Positions 10,553 through 23,101 of a DNA stretch of 59,972 bases are shown here, in pieces. Every line of letters starts with the position of its first letter. Within the stretch, counting starts at the first letter, position 1. A program made the position numbers and the translations under genes. The stretch lies in assembly GCA_025201805.1 (NCBI GenBank), contig MU619348.1, positions 1 through 59,972 on the forward strand, in the 5' to 3' direction. The notes beneath the pieces are model-generated. The model saw only the letters and a list, made by a program, of their open reading frames with translations. It did no database searches and was not told the DNA's origin. The stretch comes from Parasitella parasitica (taxonomy: Eukaryota; Mucoromycota; Mucoromycetes; Mucorales; Mucoraceae).

Positions 10553-13500
10553 TTATCGCTTTTCTTTGACAACGAATACAAGCCAAATAAACGCAATCGT
10601 AATAAAGCCAGTAAACATGGAAGCTAATCGAATGACATCCAGCCAGTAATTCTTTGCATTGAAACCAAATGTTGACAATATTGTGGCTCCCGGGACGTCA
10701 ATGTTCAGTCCAAAGCGCTCTTCTACAAGCTGCAAATAGAGCATTTCATTTACCAATAATGCCTCTAGACCGTAATTGAAGAAAGACAAGTACTTTAGCC
10801 ATGCAAATGCAGGAGACATGCTATCTGGGAAAGGGAAAACTAGACGTGAGCCATTCATTTCCACGACCTGTTGTCTTTTAATTACATACCTTTGTTGAGA
10901 AGTAATCCTGCAAACAGCATGGAAAAGAGCATGACTAAAACACTCAGCAAATTGGCCATGGATAAATTCTTGAATATGACACCTATTGCTAGGCAGAGTG
11001 CAGCTGCCGTCAGATTGAACAGCACCAAGACGAGCAGAAACTTTAGGAATTCATTTACGCCTTCCACTAAACCCACCATATAATAAGATATCAGCCCCAT
11101 CATCAATGGTGGCACCACACGCAGAGGAATGATGTCAAAGAGGATTTTGGCGAAAAAGTAGGTGCCTGGCGAGTAATATCCATTGGCTCTTTCTCGAATA
11201 AACAAAATGCGCTCAGCGGAAAACACTTGCAAGGATGTCAAACACATGAAGCCTAGTAAAGCTTCGTAGAAAAAAAACAGCCCCATTCTGTTCTGGAATC
11301 CTGCAATGGTGTTTGACACCTGGTAAAATAGTCCACCACAGACAAGAGCAAGAATAACGGCGATACCATAATGAGCAAACATAAGCATAGGGTTACGGTA
11401 GAGGTTTTTGAAGGTACGATCTGACAAGATACGGAATTGCGTCAAGAAGGTAGGCTTCTTGTGTGTGCTGATAACAGCAGTGTCCCCAGACAAAATTGCG
11501 CTACTACCACTGCTATTATTGTTGCTATCGCTCGCTATTTGAGATATTTCATCTCTCAGTTCGGCAGCAATGTCGCTTTCATCATACATTTGAGTCAGGT
11601 TTCTCAAATGTGGTGTCAGTCCATCATCCGCATCGTTCTGGACGACAATGTCCACTTGTGCGTCAGTCTCATTGTCATGTTTGATGGCTCCCATCGTCAA
11701 ATCCAGTAAATAATCTCCAATATTGAATCCAGGCGGGCATGTGTATCCAATTCGACTAAAGTAGGCTTGTGTTTGCGTCAGTGTTCCTGAATAAATGGTG
11801 TGGCCCTTTGCCAACACAACAAGATGATCAAACAGAGTAACAATGTTGGATCGTGGCTGGTGGATGGTGAACACAATGGTTCGTTTGTAGTTTCGTGCTA
11901 ATGACACAAGGCTTTCGACAACATTGTGCGCATTGTAGGCATCGAGGCCACTGGTAGGCTCATCTAGAAACAAGATAGATGGCGACGTAACAAGCTCACA
12001 AGCAATAGACACACGGCGACGCTCACCGCCACTGATCGACCTGCTTCCAGCTTGGCCAATTTTGCTGTCTTTGATACTGTCGATGTTTAACTCTTGCATC
12101 ACTTCCATGACTCTGAACTTTTTCGCTGCGGTACTCATTGATCGAGGCAATCTCAGCAATGCAGAGTACAGGATGGTCTCATACACGGTTAGAGTAGGGA
12201 TCATAGTATCTTCCTGATCGACATACCCAATGATCTGGGCATACTCTTCACGTGGCACTTGTTTGCCATTAACAAACAGGCCGCCTGTTACTTGTCCTGT
12301 TTTTGTTCGGTTTGCGAGAATGTCGAGTAAAGTAGTTTTGCCAGCTCCAGAAGGTCCAATAATAGCCATGAGCTCGCCTGACTTGACTCTGCCTGTGGTA
12401 TTTACAAGTATAGGCCGCTGGACATTGGGCAGAGCATATCCGATACGATCAAACACCAGATCCACAGGTGTGTGCTCTGACATGAGTTTGCCGGTTTCAT
12501 CATCTGCTAGTTGTATCGCTTCATGTTTGGTCGACCTTTTAGCGAGACAATTAACGATGGATCCTACCAAAATCAAGAATGCTGCGACGCCTCCAAGTCC
12601 ACTGCCAATCATGGTCCAATTAATAGGGCGTTCACCACGTTCAAAGCCAGGCACCATCGTATAATGCAGACATTCACCCGAATTACAGCTTAGGAAGATG
12701 GAGTCATCTCCAAAGACAGCCGATATAAGATCATTCATTGCAGGTTCTGAAAAGTCGCAATCCTTCCCATTGCAGGCAAAACTGGCCGGGCCTTGTATTT
12801 CATCTTTCAAGAAGTCGCTTAAATCAATCGATCCGTCTTTTCCGCACAGCATTTCATCTTTGATACATCGACAATCGACTTTGTCACAGGTGTACTGTGT
12901 GGTGTTTCTATCATATTCGAACGCTGATACCGATTAATGGTTAATGATGTGGCTATTTAATCAGTAATATGTGCGTCTTACTTTGTTTAAATTCGCAAGT
13001 TTCCAAGTGGCAGTAGAACGACTCAATTTCGTCGACCCAGACTAAAAAAAAAAAAAAAAAAAATGTATGAGACAAGTAACTAAATATGTACAAAACCGAC
13101 GTACACTGAAAATCACAGGTGGAATCGTGTCTATTGCACGAAAAGGTCACTTGAGGTATCTGGTCTTTGAGTTGATCCAAGATCTTCCTGTCTGTGAGAC
13201 ATGTGTCAGTAATGTTGTAGATTTGCAGCCTTTCCCGTAAAAACTTACTGGTTACATTGCACATTTGATGGTTTTCATAGACGGTTAAACCGCCACGATA
13301 ACATGTTCCGTTCTGTCCTGTAGGGACCAAGGAATGGCAAACTGAATCATTTGTACAGACTACATTCTGCTCGTTAACTTGGCATAAACGAGATAATCAT
13401 GTCATTACGTACCGTTGCAATTGATGCCCTCCCAGCCCTCCGGGCAATCACAAACCGTACCGTTCTCTCTTGGATACCGGTTTCTTCCTTCGTCTAGGCC

Positions 13501-13844
13501 TCCGCACACTACATGTACTCTTTGTTAGGTCTATATGAAAGTTGTCGCGCCAGACAAGATTACATACACGGTTGTTTGCAGTCGTCGCCTCCAAATCCAG
13601 GAGGGCATTTGCATTTTCCATCATATTCTGTGCAGTTTGCAAATTGTAGGCATTCGAAACCAGGCAGCATACAGTTGAAGCAAGGTAGACAGCCATCTTT
13701 GTCTTTGTACATGGATGAGAATGGAGAGGAAAGACTTTGTGCATAGTCGGTAAAGCCGATATCATATGGATGAAGAGCAGCCTGCACCACATTCTTCAGT
13801 GAAAAGATGAGGCATGCCACCACGATCAGATGTGTCTTTATCAT
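10553..13844 (-). CDS. ADP1: ABCG transporter with N-terminal EGF-like Cys-rich region (Adp1-like)
   Basis: Seven exons: 13568-13844, 13413-13508, 13249-13377, 13105-13191, 12982-13041, 10890-12923 and 10553-10839, giving 989 aa, similar to yeast Adp1. The order is signal peptide (1-22), EGF-like Cys clusters (CKCPPGFGGDDC, then VCDCPEGWEGINC), a transmembrane segment (about 321-341), a nucleotide-binding domain and an ABC2 membrane domain. Walker A GPSGAGKTT is at about 406-414, signature SGGERRR at 514-520 and Walker B ILFLDEPTSGLDA at about 533-545. This is a full-length half-transporter that should dimerise. The substrate is unknown, as for Adp1. The last intron was placed so that exon 7 begins at VFPFPDSMSP, matching the ABCG membrane-domain pattern. 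Confidence 0.9.
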
Positions 13845-14888
13845 CGACTTGATGTTTTATGTTGAGGAAAAAGAAAAAAGGCAATACATAATGCACAAGC
13901 TTCTGTTTAAGGCGTACAATATCAAAACTTGCCTTTTGATTGGCCTTTGTTTGGTTAAAGCCAAAAGGTTGCTGATAGATGAAATCGTTGTCCATAAGCT
14001 AGACTTACGGTGCCTTGTTGAATGACTACTCCTTGACAAGAATCCATTCTTTTTTATAGCCTTGGATTATTTTTTTAATGAAATTCTCTCTGTCTCTTTT
14101 GCAGTAGTAGTTGTCGGTCGTTTTGATTTGTTTAGCATAATGTTTATATGCTTGATGGCATACAGTTATGTTGACCATTATGATGCAATAAAATAAGCTT
14201 GAGCCTTTTTTCATATGATTACAACCAGATTACGTGCCAAACAGAGACTGAACCCAAGAAAATTTTAACCCGAAATCGAAAATATTCCAACTCCAGGGTA
14301 CAAAGATTTGTCAGCCAAAGTATTCCATTATTTAAACATTGCAGCTGCCATTTATGAGCAAGTGCTGCGTTTAATTATCGGAGAGAAGGATAGCATGTAA
14401 GCAAATACGATGAGATAAAGCAATTGCACGCATATGTGTGATTACTTGTCATTGATCAAACACCGCACTTACATGTCTAAAAATAAAACCTCAAATAGCG
14501 ATGATGTTTCATTATTTCTAATGGTCAATTATCTAATGGGAAAGAAATATATTAAACAAATAACATAAAATGGTGCTACCTGATATGAAAGGCTATTCTG
14601 TGTTTATTATTTCAATCAAGAGCAACATAATTGTGCTGGAGTGTCTTCGGCGCATCGTTCCCGTAACCACTAGAGATATAAATTTTTTTTTTTTTTGTCT
14701 GATTTTTTGATTCTGCTTTTCCCAAAATAGATTTGCTGTACGTCTAAAAATATACTGAAGGCAAGAAACTATACGTAGTTTAGACACCCCGAATGTAGAA
14801 CACAGACACAGGATCTTTGGAATTTAAATGACTTTAGGGCCTTTTTTCCTATTCTTTTTCTACTCAAATTAATTGGCATCTAGAAAAG
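13845..14888. other. Divergent intergenic region
   Basis: This is the roughly 1 kb spacer between the ADP1 and UAP1 starts and is presumed to hold both promoters. It has T-rich tracts near 14683-14695 and 14840-14860. I see no gene, repeat or RNA in it. Confidence 0.4.
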
Positions 14889-16387
14889 ATGACTATGGAC
14901 TATCAAGGCCTCAGAGAGAAATACCAGCAGGCAGGTCAAGGCCATGTATTCACTTTTTTTGAGCAACTCTCCACTGCTGAACAGCAAGAGTTCCTGTGCC
15001 AATTGAGTGGTGTCAATGTAGAGCAGGTAACAAAAACAGGCAAAAAGGCCATGGCGAAGGGTACAGATAATTTTGGCTGTCAATTAGAGCCACTTCCTAC
15101 CAACATCATTGGTGATGCCGCATCTAATCGTGAAGAATGGTACAAGCTCGGTTTGAGCTTAATTCAACAAAACCAAGTAGCTGTCATTTTGATGGCTGGT
15201 GGCCAAGGTACTCGTCTGGGATCTGCTGAGCCAAAGGGATGCTATGACATTGGATTACCATCTCACAAATCATTGTTCCAGTTGCAAGCTGAGCGAATCT
15301 TTCGTCTGCAAATTTTGGCTGCCAAGGATGGTCAAGATGCTATTATTCCATGGTATATTATGACTTCTGGCCCTACTGATAAACCTACTCGTGATTATTT
15401 CAAAAAACATGATTATTTTGGATTGAAGCCTGAAAATGTCATTTTTTTTGAACAAGGCGTAATGCCATGCCTCACCCATGACGGTAAATTCATGCTCGAA
15501 AGCAAGAAAAAGGTAAATGTGCATATGAAGCTCGAGTCAGTGCGTAAATAACAGGATTGTCAAATCTTCATGTATGATAGCTTGCTGTTGCTCCTGATGG
15601 AAATGGTGGAATTTATAGTGCTCTTCATAGAGAAGGTATTATTGAATCATTAAAGCACAGAGGCATCCGCTATTCTCACTGCTACTGCGTCGATAATAGC
15701 TTGGCTCGTGTTGCTGATCCCGTATTTATTGGTTATTGTGCCTCTCGTAACACAGACTGTGGCATCAAAGTGGTACCCAAAAGCATGCCTGAAGAGCCTG
15801 TGGGTGTTGTAGCTCGTCGTAATGGCAAATATGGTGTTGTTGAATACTCCGAAATCAGCCAGGAACTTGCACAGAAACGCCTTGATAATGGCCAGTTAGC
15901 CTTTGGTGCCGCTAACATCGCCAATCACTTCTTCTCTACCGAATTCTTGGAAAGGGTTCCTACATTTGCTGATGAGCTCGAATACCATGTTGCCAATAAA
16001 AAGATTTCGTGTGTGGACATTTCTACTGGTGACATTGTCAAGCCTACTAAACCTAATGGAGTCAAATTGGAACGTTTTGTATTTGACGTCTTTGGACACA
16101 GCAACGCATTTAGCGTGCTTCAAGTGGACCGTAAGGATGAATTTTCTCCCTTGAAAAATGGACCTGGCGCAGGCGTTGATTGCCCCGAGACATCTAGAGC
16201 AGATATCTTGAGTCAAGGCGAGCGCTTTATCAGAAACGTAGGTGGCAATTACTTGAATCAACAAATTGAGGTTGAGATTTCACCCTTACTTTCATACGGC
16301 GGCGAAAACTTAGAGTCTATTCGTGGAGAAACTATCAAGAGATCAAGCATATTGAATAGCATAGAAGACGTCGCTTCCGTCGTTTAA
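14889..16387 (+). CDS. UAP1: UDP-N-acetylglucosamine pyrophosphorylase
   Basis: Two exons, 14889-15512 and 15581-16387, giving 476 aa, the same size as yeast Qri1. The nucleotide-binding signature AGGQGTRLG lies at residues 103-111 and is followed by EPKGCYDIGLPS. Exon 2 opens with LAVAPDGNGGIY, the uridine and sugar-phosphate contact region, and continues with GHSNAFSVLQVDRKDEFSPLKN. Reaction: UTP plus GlcNAc-1-phosphate to UDP-GlcNAc and pyrophosphate in the cytosol. The product feeds chitin synthesis, N-glycans and GPI anchors, so it supplies the substrate chain that the chitin deacetylase at 5.1-7.2 kb later modifies. No residue of the signature motifs appears lost. Confidence 0.95.
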
Positions 16388-16620
16388 CTATTTGTATATA
16401 TTTTTACTATATATTCCCTCATTCAAAATAGAAGAAACCTCCTTGTACAAATGTTTATGATAAACATACTCCAATCAGGTATATCCTGTTCGTGACGGTA
16501 AAACTGTTCCATTTGGTTTAGATTTGGACAGGGGAATGAAATTTCATCAAGCTATTTGTTTGAATAAAAGTCTTGTTTCTTCCTTACTTCCATTTAATAC
16601 CCTATATTACTGTACAAAAA

Positions 16621-17322
16621 ATGCTGTCAAGTCGTCAATTATTGAAACCTACTCTCAATTTGATCTCCCAAACCAACAAGTATAGCTCTCTTGCCCAGGC
16701 ACTTCCTATTCGCTCCGCTGTTAATGGAATACAACGTCAAAGACAATTTGTTCGTCCATTGGCACCGTTGCAACCACTTCAACAACAAAAGCTTCAACCG
16801 CATCAAGTGCAAAAGGCACCCACTGGTAGATCTCGTCGCGACGAAGAGATTAGCGCTCGTTTCATCACATTTGTCAATGAACAAGGCCAGGTTCAAGACC
16901 GTTGCAGAGTCAAGGATGTTTTGTTGGAATTTGATCGCTCTCGCTACTTTTTGATTGAAGTGGATCCTACAGCAAGCCCACCTGTGTGCCGTCTCTTTGA
17001 TAAAAAGTATCTGTTTGAAAAAGAGAAATCAAACAAAAAGAAAAAGCAAACAGCGCCGGAATCAGTTTTGAAGGAAATCGTATTTGGATGGAACGTGAGC
17101 GAGCATGACATGGAGCACAAGTTAAATAAGGCAGCTCAGTTTTTGGATAAAGGAAACAAAGTCAAGATTGATATTGTCTATAAACGCGGGCAAAAGAGAG
17201 TCGACAAAGAGACTCAAGAACAAGTCGTTTCTACTGTCACAAGGTGGATGGATCAATATAAAATCGCTAAAAAGCCTGCTTTTGCTGGTCATAATTGTTC
17301 AATGCAATTTGAAAGAAAATAA
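16621..17322 (+). CDS. Mitochondrial translation initiation factor IF-3
   Basis: A single exon of 233 aa. The first 60 residues are rich in Ser, Arg and Gln and lack acidic residues, as expected for a mitochondrial presequence. The IF3 N-domain starts near RSRRDEEISARFITFVNEQG and the C-domain contains ESVLKEIVFGWNVSEHDMEHKLNKA and the basic KVKIDIVYKRGQKR. Role: keeping mitoribosomal subunits apart and proofreading the start codon. It starts 233 bases after UAP1 in the same direction. In yeast the counterpart is AIM23, but similarity is low, so I give no symbol. The first Met follows a T/A-rich leader directly. Confidence 0.88.
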   Translation: MLSSRQLLKPTLNLISQTNKYSSLAQALPIRSAVNGIQRQRQFVRPLAPLQPLQQQKLQPHQVQKAPTGRSRRDEEISARFITFVNEQGQVQDRCRVKDVLLEFDRSRYFLIEVDPTASPPVCRLFDKKYLFEKEKSNKKKKQTAPESVLKEIVFGWNVSEHDMEHKLNKAAQFLDKGNKVKIDIVYKRGQKRVDKETQEQVVSTVTRWMDQYKIAKKPAFAGHNCSMQFERK

Positions 17323-18440
17323 CGGTTCACTCCGGTCTTGACAAAGGTTTGTCATTCACATATGTACTATTCTTCAAAACATGTCTATAGAAATGATCCT
17401 ATCATTTGCCACCAAATCATGCTAAAAAAAAAAACATTCCCATAAAATCCTTTCATTTATGTCCCCATGCGAACATCAATAAAATCTAAATTCTGTTAAA
17501 TTGTTGACAGTGTTGACATACCCTCTTTTTCCTTGATAGAGGATTTTGACATTTTCATTTTCATTATAGGTGAAATAAAATAGAGGCTTCAGCTAGAAAA
17601 TGCGTCTTTCATCACTTGGGAGAAACTGTGCGTTAGAAGCTACTGTTGCAGTGAGCTCGACAAAAGCATACATCGAAGGCCATTAAAACCATTCGCAGTT
17701 TGGACTGCGTACATTCGTAGTTTGATTTATTGTAAACGGTTAAATCGAGATAGACAACTACCGTACAATCTATCGTTCCACTCACTAAATCACACCATGC
17801 CTCACACTTGTATCTTATGCTCCCATCAGTCTACTCAGATTCACTAGTATATAAACCATCATTTTTTCCATGTAATAAACGAGATCTTTACCTGAATAAT
17901 TTCTCATTCTGGTAAATCAGATAATGCTGCTGTGAATGTTGTATTTTATCAGATTTTAATCAAGCTTTGGATAAGCTTTGGATAGGCTGTTCTTTCTTTT
18001 CTGCTCTATTCAGATGATGCTTTGTCAAAAGTCATTACGGATACATCTTATAGATGTGTTTATACGCAATGCCATTATGCTAGGGTTAGGATAATGTGAA
18101 CTATAACAAAGGGTTTTACTATCTGGAACCCTTTGGAGTGTAAATCAGCATTATTCACGATACCCTCAAATACCAATGCTATGATTGAGACCTCGTATAG
18201 GAGACCTCCTGAGATATACTTGATATAACAGATGAGGCATAATTTTTGCAATGCTTAGCAGAGCGAGATCATGATCGTGAGATGCTTAAATATTTTATAA
18301 TTTCACTCATGTTTTATCAATTATATTAATAGTATTTTTATGCCTCAACAAACTTTGTAATATGGAATATCAGTGCGATTTATTTCCAATAATAATAATA
18401 ATAGAAAAACAAGCACTTAATGGAAAAGGATCGAAAAGAG
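17323..18440. other. Convergent 3' spacer
   Basis: A 1.1 kb region between the mitochondrial IF3 and Vam7-like genes. It contains an 11-base tandem duplication of AAGCTTTGGAT at 17962-17983 and the TTGACA-type pair near 17502-17519. No coding frame of substance is seen. Confidence 0.4.
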
Positions 18441-19628
18441 TTATCTAATCTGAGATAATTTCTTGTGGGCAAAGGATAACTTTGTTCGAGTGTTATCTAC
18501 TTTAATATCAAGACTCTCCAAAACATCAATTTGATCTTCCAATTCATGGTTAATAGCCAGACCTAATTCTTTTTGGCGGCCAAGCAGCTGACTGAACTGC
18601 TCAATGTGTAGATCCTGTTCCTTTATGACTTGTGTTTGATAATTCAACAATTCTTGGTTATCCAGACCTTTTGTAAACTCTGTTTCCTGCAGCTTTTGTT
18701 CCTGTTGCTGCTTCAGTAATGCAGAGCCAAAAGCTCTTCCGCCCCCTATTCTGTTGTTATGGCCAGTAGTTGCAGCTTTTGTCACCGTCTGTTGTTGATG
18801 ATCAAACCCGATATCGCCGTAATCGGTTGAATTGTTATCTTTTTTAGTTACAGATGCACTAGACGCAGCAGTAGTTACAGGCTTTTTTTTTATAGGTTTA
18901 GTCAAGTCTTGTCGATTAGCATTGACCAGCTGTACGAGGACATCTTTTTCTGCTTTGAGGCTATTAAGCTTATCTTCTCTTCTCCTAGCCTCACCATCAG
19001 CAACAAACTGCTCATGGCTGTCATGGAGGCTAGATTCCAAAATCAAAAGACGTGCAGTCAGAGTCATCAATCCTTTTTTAGCTTTTACTTCACATTGCAT
19101 TGCATCCGAAACCTCTTGTTGACTTGTATGTGCATTTCGGCTATTAATCAGAGACCTGATTTCTCGAGATATTATGAGTAAATCGTCATGTTCATCTAGC
19201 CATGAACCAAATGTGACAACAGGCTCTTTTTTTTTAGTATGCGATGAAATAGGTGAAGACCCTGCACTGTTTTGTAGATCAGGTAATGCGAGAAAGTCGT
19301 CCCATATGTCTGTTTTACGCCACCGATCATCGCGGCAACTTAGTAAGGTTCGCAAATAATCTTCTAGTCCTTGACGGCGATCTTCTACTTTATCCGACGA
19401 GTGAAAAGTAGGAGGGAATATACGCTTATGAGGTAGATGAGCTGGAATTGGATTATTAGGAAATGTTTGGGAAAGCTGATCATGAAGCTTGGTAAAATCA
19501 GAATATCGCTTCCAAATGTGCCACTGACGGACGGGTGCTTGAATGTCGATGCGATAAGCAGTATGTGCCTTAGGATCGTTTCTTGTTTCTGTTTGTTTGA
19601 CAAAAATGGACTGTATGTTGTTTGCCAT
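18441..19628 (-). CDS. VAM7: PX-domain SNARE protein (Vam7-like)
   Basis: A single exon of 395 aa. A PX domain fills about residues 5-118, with the phosphoinositide-binding pattern WKRYSDFTKLHDQL and IPAHLPHKRIFP. A central Ser/Thr/Lys-rich linker follows. The C-terminal 70 residues (from ELLNYQTQVIKEQD to FAHKKLSQIR) form a heptad Qc-SNARE helix with Gln at the expected ionic layer. There is no transmembrane segment, as in yeast Vam7, which binds PI3P and the HOPS complex and drives vacuole fusion. It lies 149 bases downstream of the D2HGDH-like stop on the same strand. Confidence 0.9.
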   Translation of the reverse strand: MANNIQSIFVKQTETRNDPKAHTAYRIDIQAPVRQWHIWKRYSDFTKLHDQLSQTFPNNPIPAHLPHKRIFPPTFHSSDKVEDRRQGLEDYLRTLLSCRDDRWRKTDIWDDFLALPDLQNSAGSSPISSHTKKKEPVVTFGSWLDEHDDLLIISREIRSLINSRNAHTSQQEVSDAMQCEVKAKKGLMTLTARLLILESSLHDSHEQFVADGEARRREDKLNSLKAEKDVLVQLVNANRQDLTKPIKKKPVTTAASSASVTKKDNNSTDYGDIGFDHQQQTVTKAATTGHNNRIGGGRAFGSALLKQQQEQKLQETEFTKGLDNQELLNYQTQVIKEQDLHIEQFSQLLGRQKELGLAINHELEDQIDVLESLDIKVDNTRTKLSFAHKKLSQIR

Positions 19629-19682
19629 TCTTTTCTCTTGTTGAATGAAAAATCTCTGGATGAAAAAGGGGAAAAAGAGTGG

Positions 19683-19691
19683 TATTTTATA
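19683..19691 (-). promoter_or_regulatory. TATA box of the Vam7-like gene
   Basis: Minus-strand TATAAAATA, 55-63 bases before the ATG at 19628, inside the short spacer to the upstream dehydrogenase gene. Confidence 0.5.
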
Positions 19692-19777
19692 GTCTTTTTA
19701 TCAAGTGTAATTACACAGAGGCACAGGGAGAAAACGATACACAAATGTCATGTTACTTTATTATTATTTGTTTGCAT

Positions 19778-21396
19778 TCAACAGCCAACCATAAATTTTT
19801 TACGGATCACTTCACCTTCTTCTTCTTGGTCTTTGCTGGGAAATAGTTTGTAGGGATTCATTATTTGGTTAGGATCGAATAAATCTTTGATTTTACGCAT
19901 AGAATCAATCATCGCAGCAGATTTAGAAAATGCGAGATAAGGTGCTTTCATTAAACCTACGCCATGCTCACCACTCATGCTTCCTTGATATCTTGCCGTC
20001 CATTCGTACACGAAGCGATCGATTTTTTCAGTTAGTTTTTGGTCAGCACGCATAGCAGGGATTGTTAAGTGGAGGTTTCCATCACCCACATGACCATAGC
20101 CGTAAATTGCGAGGATGTCATGAGGAATAAGGCCGTCAGCAATAGCCCATGCACGAGTTTCTTCTACAAGTTTATACAATAAAGGCAGAGGCAAAGAAAT
20201 GTCAAAGTGGATGGAGGAAGGGCCGGTTTGAACAATCGCTCTTGGTAACTTAGTCCTCCAAGACCAAAACATAGTTCTGTCAGCCGCGGAACGAGCAATA
20301 GCGCCGTCTTTAATCAAATTTTGTTCATGCAAGAGAGCCAAAAAGTCATCAGCCTTTTGATCTTCAAACTTGGCTTCTTTACCGGCAGTTTCGATGATAA
20401 CGTAGACATGATGTTTATCTTGAATTGGAAATGGCGTATCAGCCGGCTCTTGGTAATTTTGTTGGCGCACGACTTGCACAGAATCATTATCAAACACTTC
20501 GAACGCTGATAATGTCTCGGGCAATTCTTTCTTGGCCAAAGCATAGGTTTGAACCACATCTTCGAACTTTTCGAAACCAAGTAAAAAGACATTGACGCCA
20601 TGTCTGATACGAGCAGTGGTGATAGAGATACCTGTAACTAGACCTAGGGTACCTTCAGACCCAATAAACAAGTTTTTGAGATGATAGCCAGTATTATCTT
20701 TTTTTAGCGTAGTCAAATTATCCAATATCGTTCCATCAGGTAGAACAACTTCCAATCCCATCACACTGCCATGCAGATTACCAAAACGCATTTGACGAAT
20801 ACCACCAGCATTTGTAGCAATGTTACCGCCGATACGACAGATATGGCGAGCGGGCAAATCCAATGGGATTTGATAACCTTTTTCTACCAAGTAATTGTCT
20901 AAGTCTTGTAATATGCATCCAGCTTCACAAACAAGATCCCCGCGCAAAGGATCAAAGTTACGAATTTTGTTTAATTTATGAGTGCTCACAATGATCTCAT
21001 CAAAGACAGGAACAGAACCACCAGCCGCACTTGTATTACCAGACTGTGGTACAACGGCCAAATGCCTATTGTTGCAGTGTTTGAGTATTTGGGATACTTG
21101 TAATGTGGTTTCAGGCAACAATATCAAGGCAGGATTGGCACGAAAGACGTTATACCAATCAGTTGTATACTTAAGATATAGATCCTCTGGGCAGGTTTCT
21201 TTTTCCAGCACTGATGTAGGAGACAAGATGCTTTTAAAGTATTTGATATCATCTGTGGTAATCTAATTCAATGAGGTGGATGATTTCCGAATGCGTTAGG
21301 TATACATGTACTTACTTTTCCAAACGTAGGATTGCGCTGGACTCTATCAAGCTTATCTGCAGTGAGCTCAGTAACTTTGAATCCTCCGTGTGACAT
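19778..21396 (-). CDS. FAD-linked D-2-hydroxyglutarate / D-lactate dehydrogenase
   Basis: Two exons, 21316-21396 and 19778-21262, giving 521 aa. The p-cresol methylhydroxylase-type FAD domain shows PQSGNTSAAGGSVPVFDEI and IGGNIATNAGGIRQMRFGNL. The C-terminal oxidase domain has HVGDGNLHL and SGEHGVGLMK, the metal and substrate-binding patterns of the D2HGDH/Dld2/Dld3 family. Exon 1 gives the family N-terminal block VQRNPTFGKITTDDIKYFKSIL, which supports the spliced start. There is no obvious mitochondrial presequence, so the enzyme may be cytosolic like Dld3 rather than mitochondrial like Dld2. Reaction: D-2-hydroxyglutarate (or D-lactate) to the 2-oxo acid. The precise substrate cannot be read from sequence. 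Confidence 0.9.
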
Positions 21397-22090
21397 TCTC
21401 TCTTTTGTTTTGTTTTCTTAAATGAAATAAAGATGATAGTTTCTAAAAAAAAATGAAATCCATGGTTTTATACTAGTAATATCTTCAAATCTAAAACATC
21501 GAAAGATAATGACAGGAGTCACTTCCGCTTATCGTGTGCTGGCATCTAGATCTTCCTCGAAGAAAAAATCGAATGATTGTGAGATAATAAATTTTATAAG
21601 AGTTTGAAGGTTCTCTTTTCGCTTTCGTTCTTTTTACTTTTGTGTATAGAAATGCATAAATATTTAATATTTGTGCTACAACCTAATTAGTAGAACAGAT
21701 CTTACAATAAATTTAGGAAAGAAGCCTAATTAAAGCTTGAATACACACAAGACATAAAATAAGTATGATGTCAAATTTCTCAGATGAGCGAGCTTAACAA
21801 TATTCTTGCCATTTTGAACCGTTACAGAGTCTTATTCAGGTTTCTATGGCAACCCATGTAACAATAGTAATTACCATGTCTCTGTATGATTGGTGTTCAT
21901 TTATTCAATCGTCACGTAATCTAAAAACCAATCTGAAAACTATAAAAGGGGTTTGTAATCGCAAAACCAAAAGAAATTTTTCGTCTTTTCTCTTCTTCAT
22001 CCGCTTTTCTACACTTTTTTTTTATATTATTATATATTTTATCACCACCCCTCAAAAGACAAAATATATAGTAATTGAAAAATAAGAAGA
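21397..22090. other. Divergent promoter region
   Basis: This is the spacer between the dehydrogenase and TBP starts. It holds a TATA box for TBP (listed separately) and a T-rich leader at 21993-22030 directly before the TBP ATG. Confidence 0.5.
21941..21949 (+). promoter_or_regulatory. TATA box upstream of TBP
   Basis: TATAAAAGG on the plus strand, 142 bases before the TBP ATG. If used, TBP expression would depend on its own product. Confidence 0.5.
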
Positions 22091-23101
22091 ATGTCCGGTT
22101 TTAACATTGCAACACCCTCAATGACTACGCCTGCTATGCAGACACCTAGCATCCCAACTCCTCTGCACAACTCTACTCCCTTTGCTCTACCGTCCACACC
22201 GGCTCCACTTGATGCTCCTACTCCTAGCAGGGACTCTAATCCTTATTCTGTCGCTGGTATTACTCCCACTTTACAGTAAGTTGAATTGGCCTGTTTGGTC
22301 AGACATTTCATTTAACCGGTGCCCTACAGAAACATTGTTGCCACTGTGAATTTGGATTGTCGTTTAGACCTTAAAACAATTGCTCTCCATGCTCGTAATG
22401 CAGAGTACAATCCAAAGGTAACATTTTGAAAGATGAAATACAGGGAACCATCATTTATAGAGCTGAGGAAGGAAGGGGTTAGAGGTATTGTTGTCTTGCA
22501 AGGCAGATCTCTCTTCTGTCTACTCTATAAAATGGCGGTTTTTCTTATTTCGGTTTGGGATCAAAATGAAATTAAATCTTATTTGATTTGTATTTCTCCA
22601 TAGCGTTTCGCAGCTGTCATTATGCGTATTCGTGATCCAAAGACTACCGCTCTAATCTTTGCCTCTGGTAAGATGGTAGTTACTGGTGCTAAATCAGAAG
22701 ATGATTCCAAATTGGCTGCTCGTAAATACGCTCGTATCATCCAAAAATTGGGCTTCCAAGCTAAATTTACTGATTTCAAAATCCAAAATATTGTCGGTTC
22801 TTGCGATGTCAAATTCCCTATCCGTCTTGAAGGTTTAGCTTACTCTCACGGTCATTTCAGTTCTGTAAGTACATATTACTACCCGTGTTTACGCGTTGAT
22901 ATTAATATCGCGTCTTTCCTCTATATTTAGTATGAGCCTGAATTGTTCCCTGGTCTTATCTACCGTATGGTAAAGCCTAAAATTGTATTGCTGATCTTTG
23001 TATCTGGTAAAATCGTATTAACTGGTGCAAAAGTTCGTGAAGAAATCTATCAAGCCTTCCAGGCTATATATCCTGTGCTTACTGAATTCCGTAAGCCTTA
23101 A
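22091..23101 (+). CDS. TBP: TATA-binding protein
   Basis: Four exons: 22091-22275, 22330-22417, 22604-22864 and 22931-23101, giving 234 aa. The N-terminal 60 residues are a Pro/Thr-rich low-complexity tail. The core saddle follows as two repeats: [20 protein letters not shown] with [20 protein letters not shown], then [19 protein letters not shown] with [20 protein letters not shown]. It ends at EFRKP, like other fungal TBPs. It nucleates transcription complexes of all three nuclear polymerases, so it is functionally linked to RPA43 at 1.5 kb only in a general way. Intron 2 (186 bases) is longer than the others in this window. Confidence 0.97.

Noticed and set aside
17323-18440. Search for an RNA gene or small ORF in the 1.1 kb spacer
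   Set aside because: Only short direct repeats found; nothing foldable or coding was convincing.
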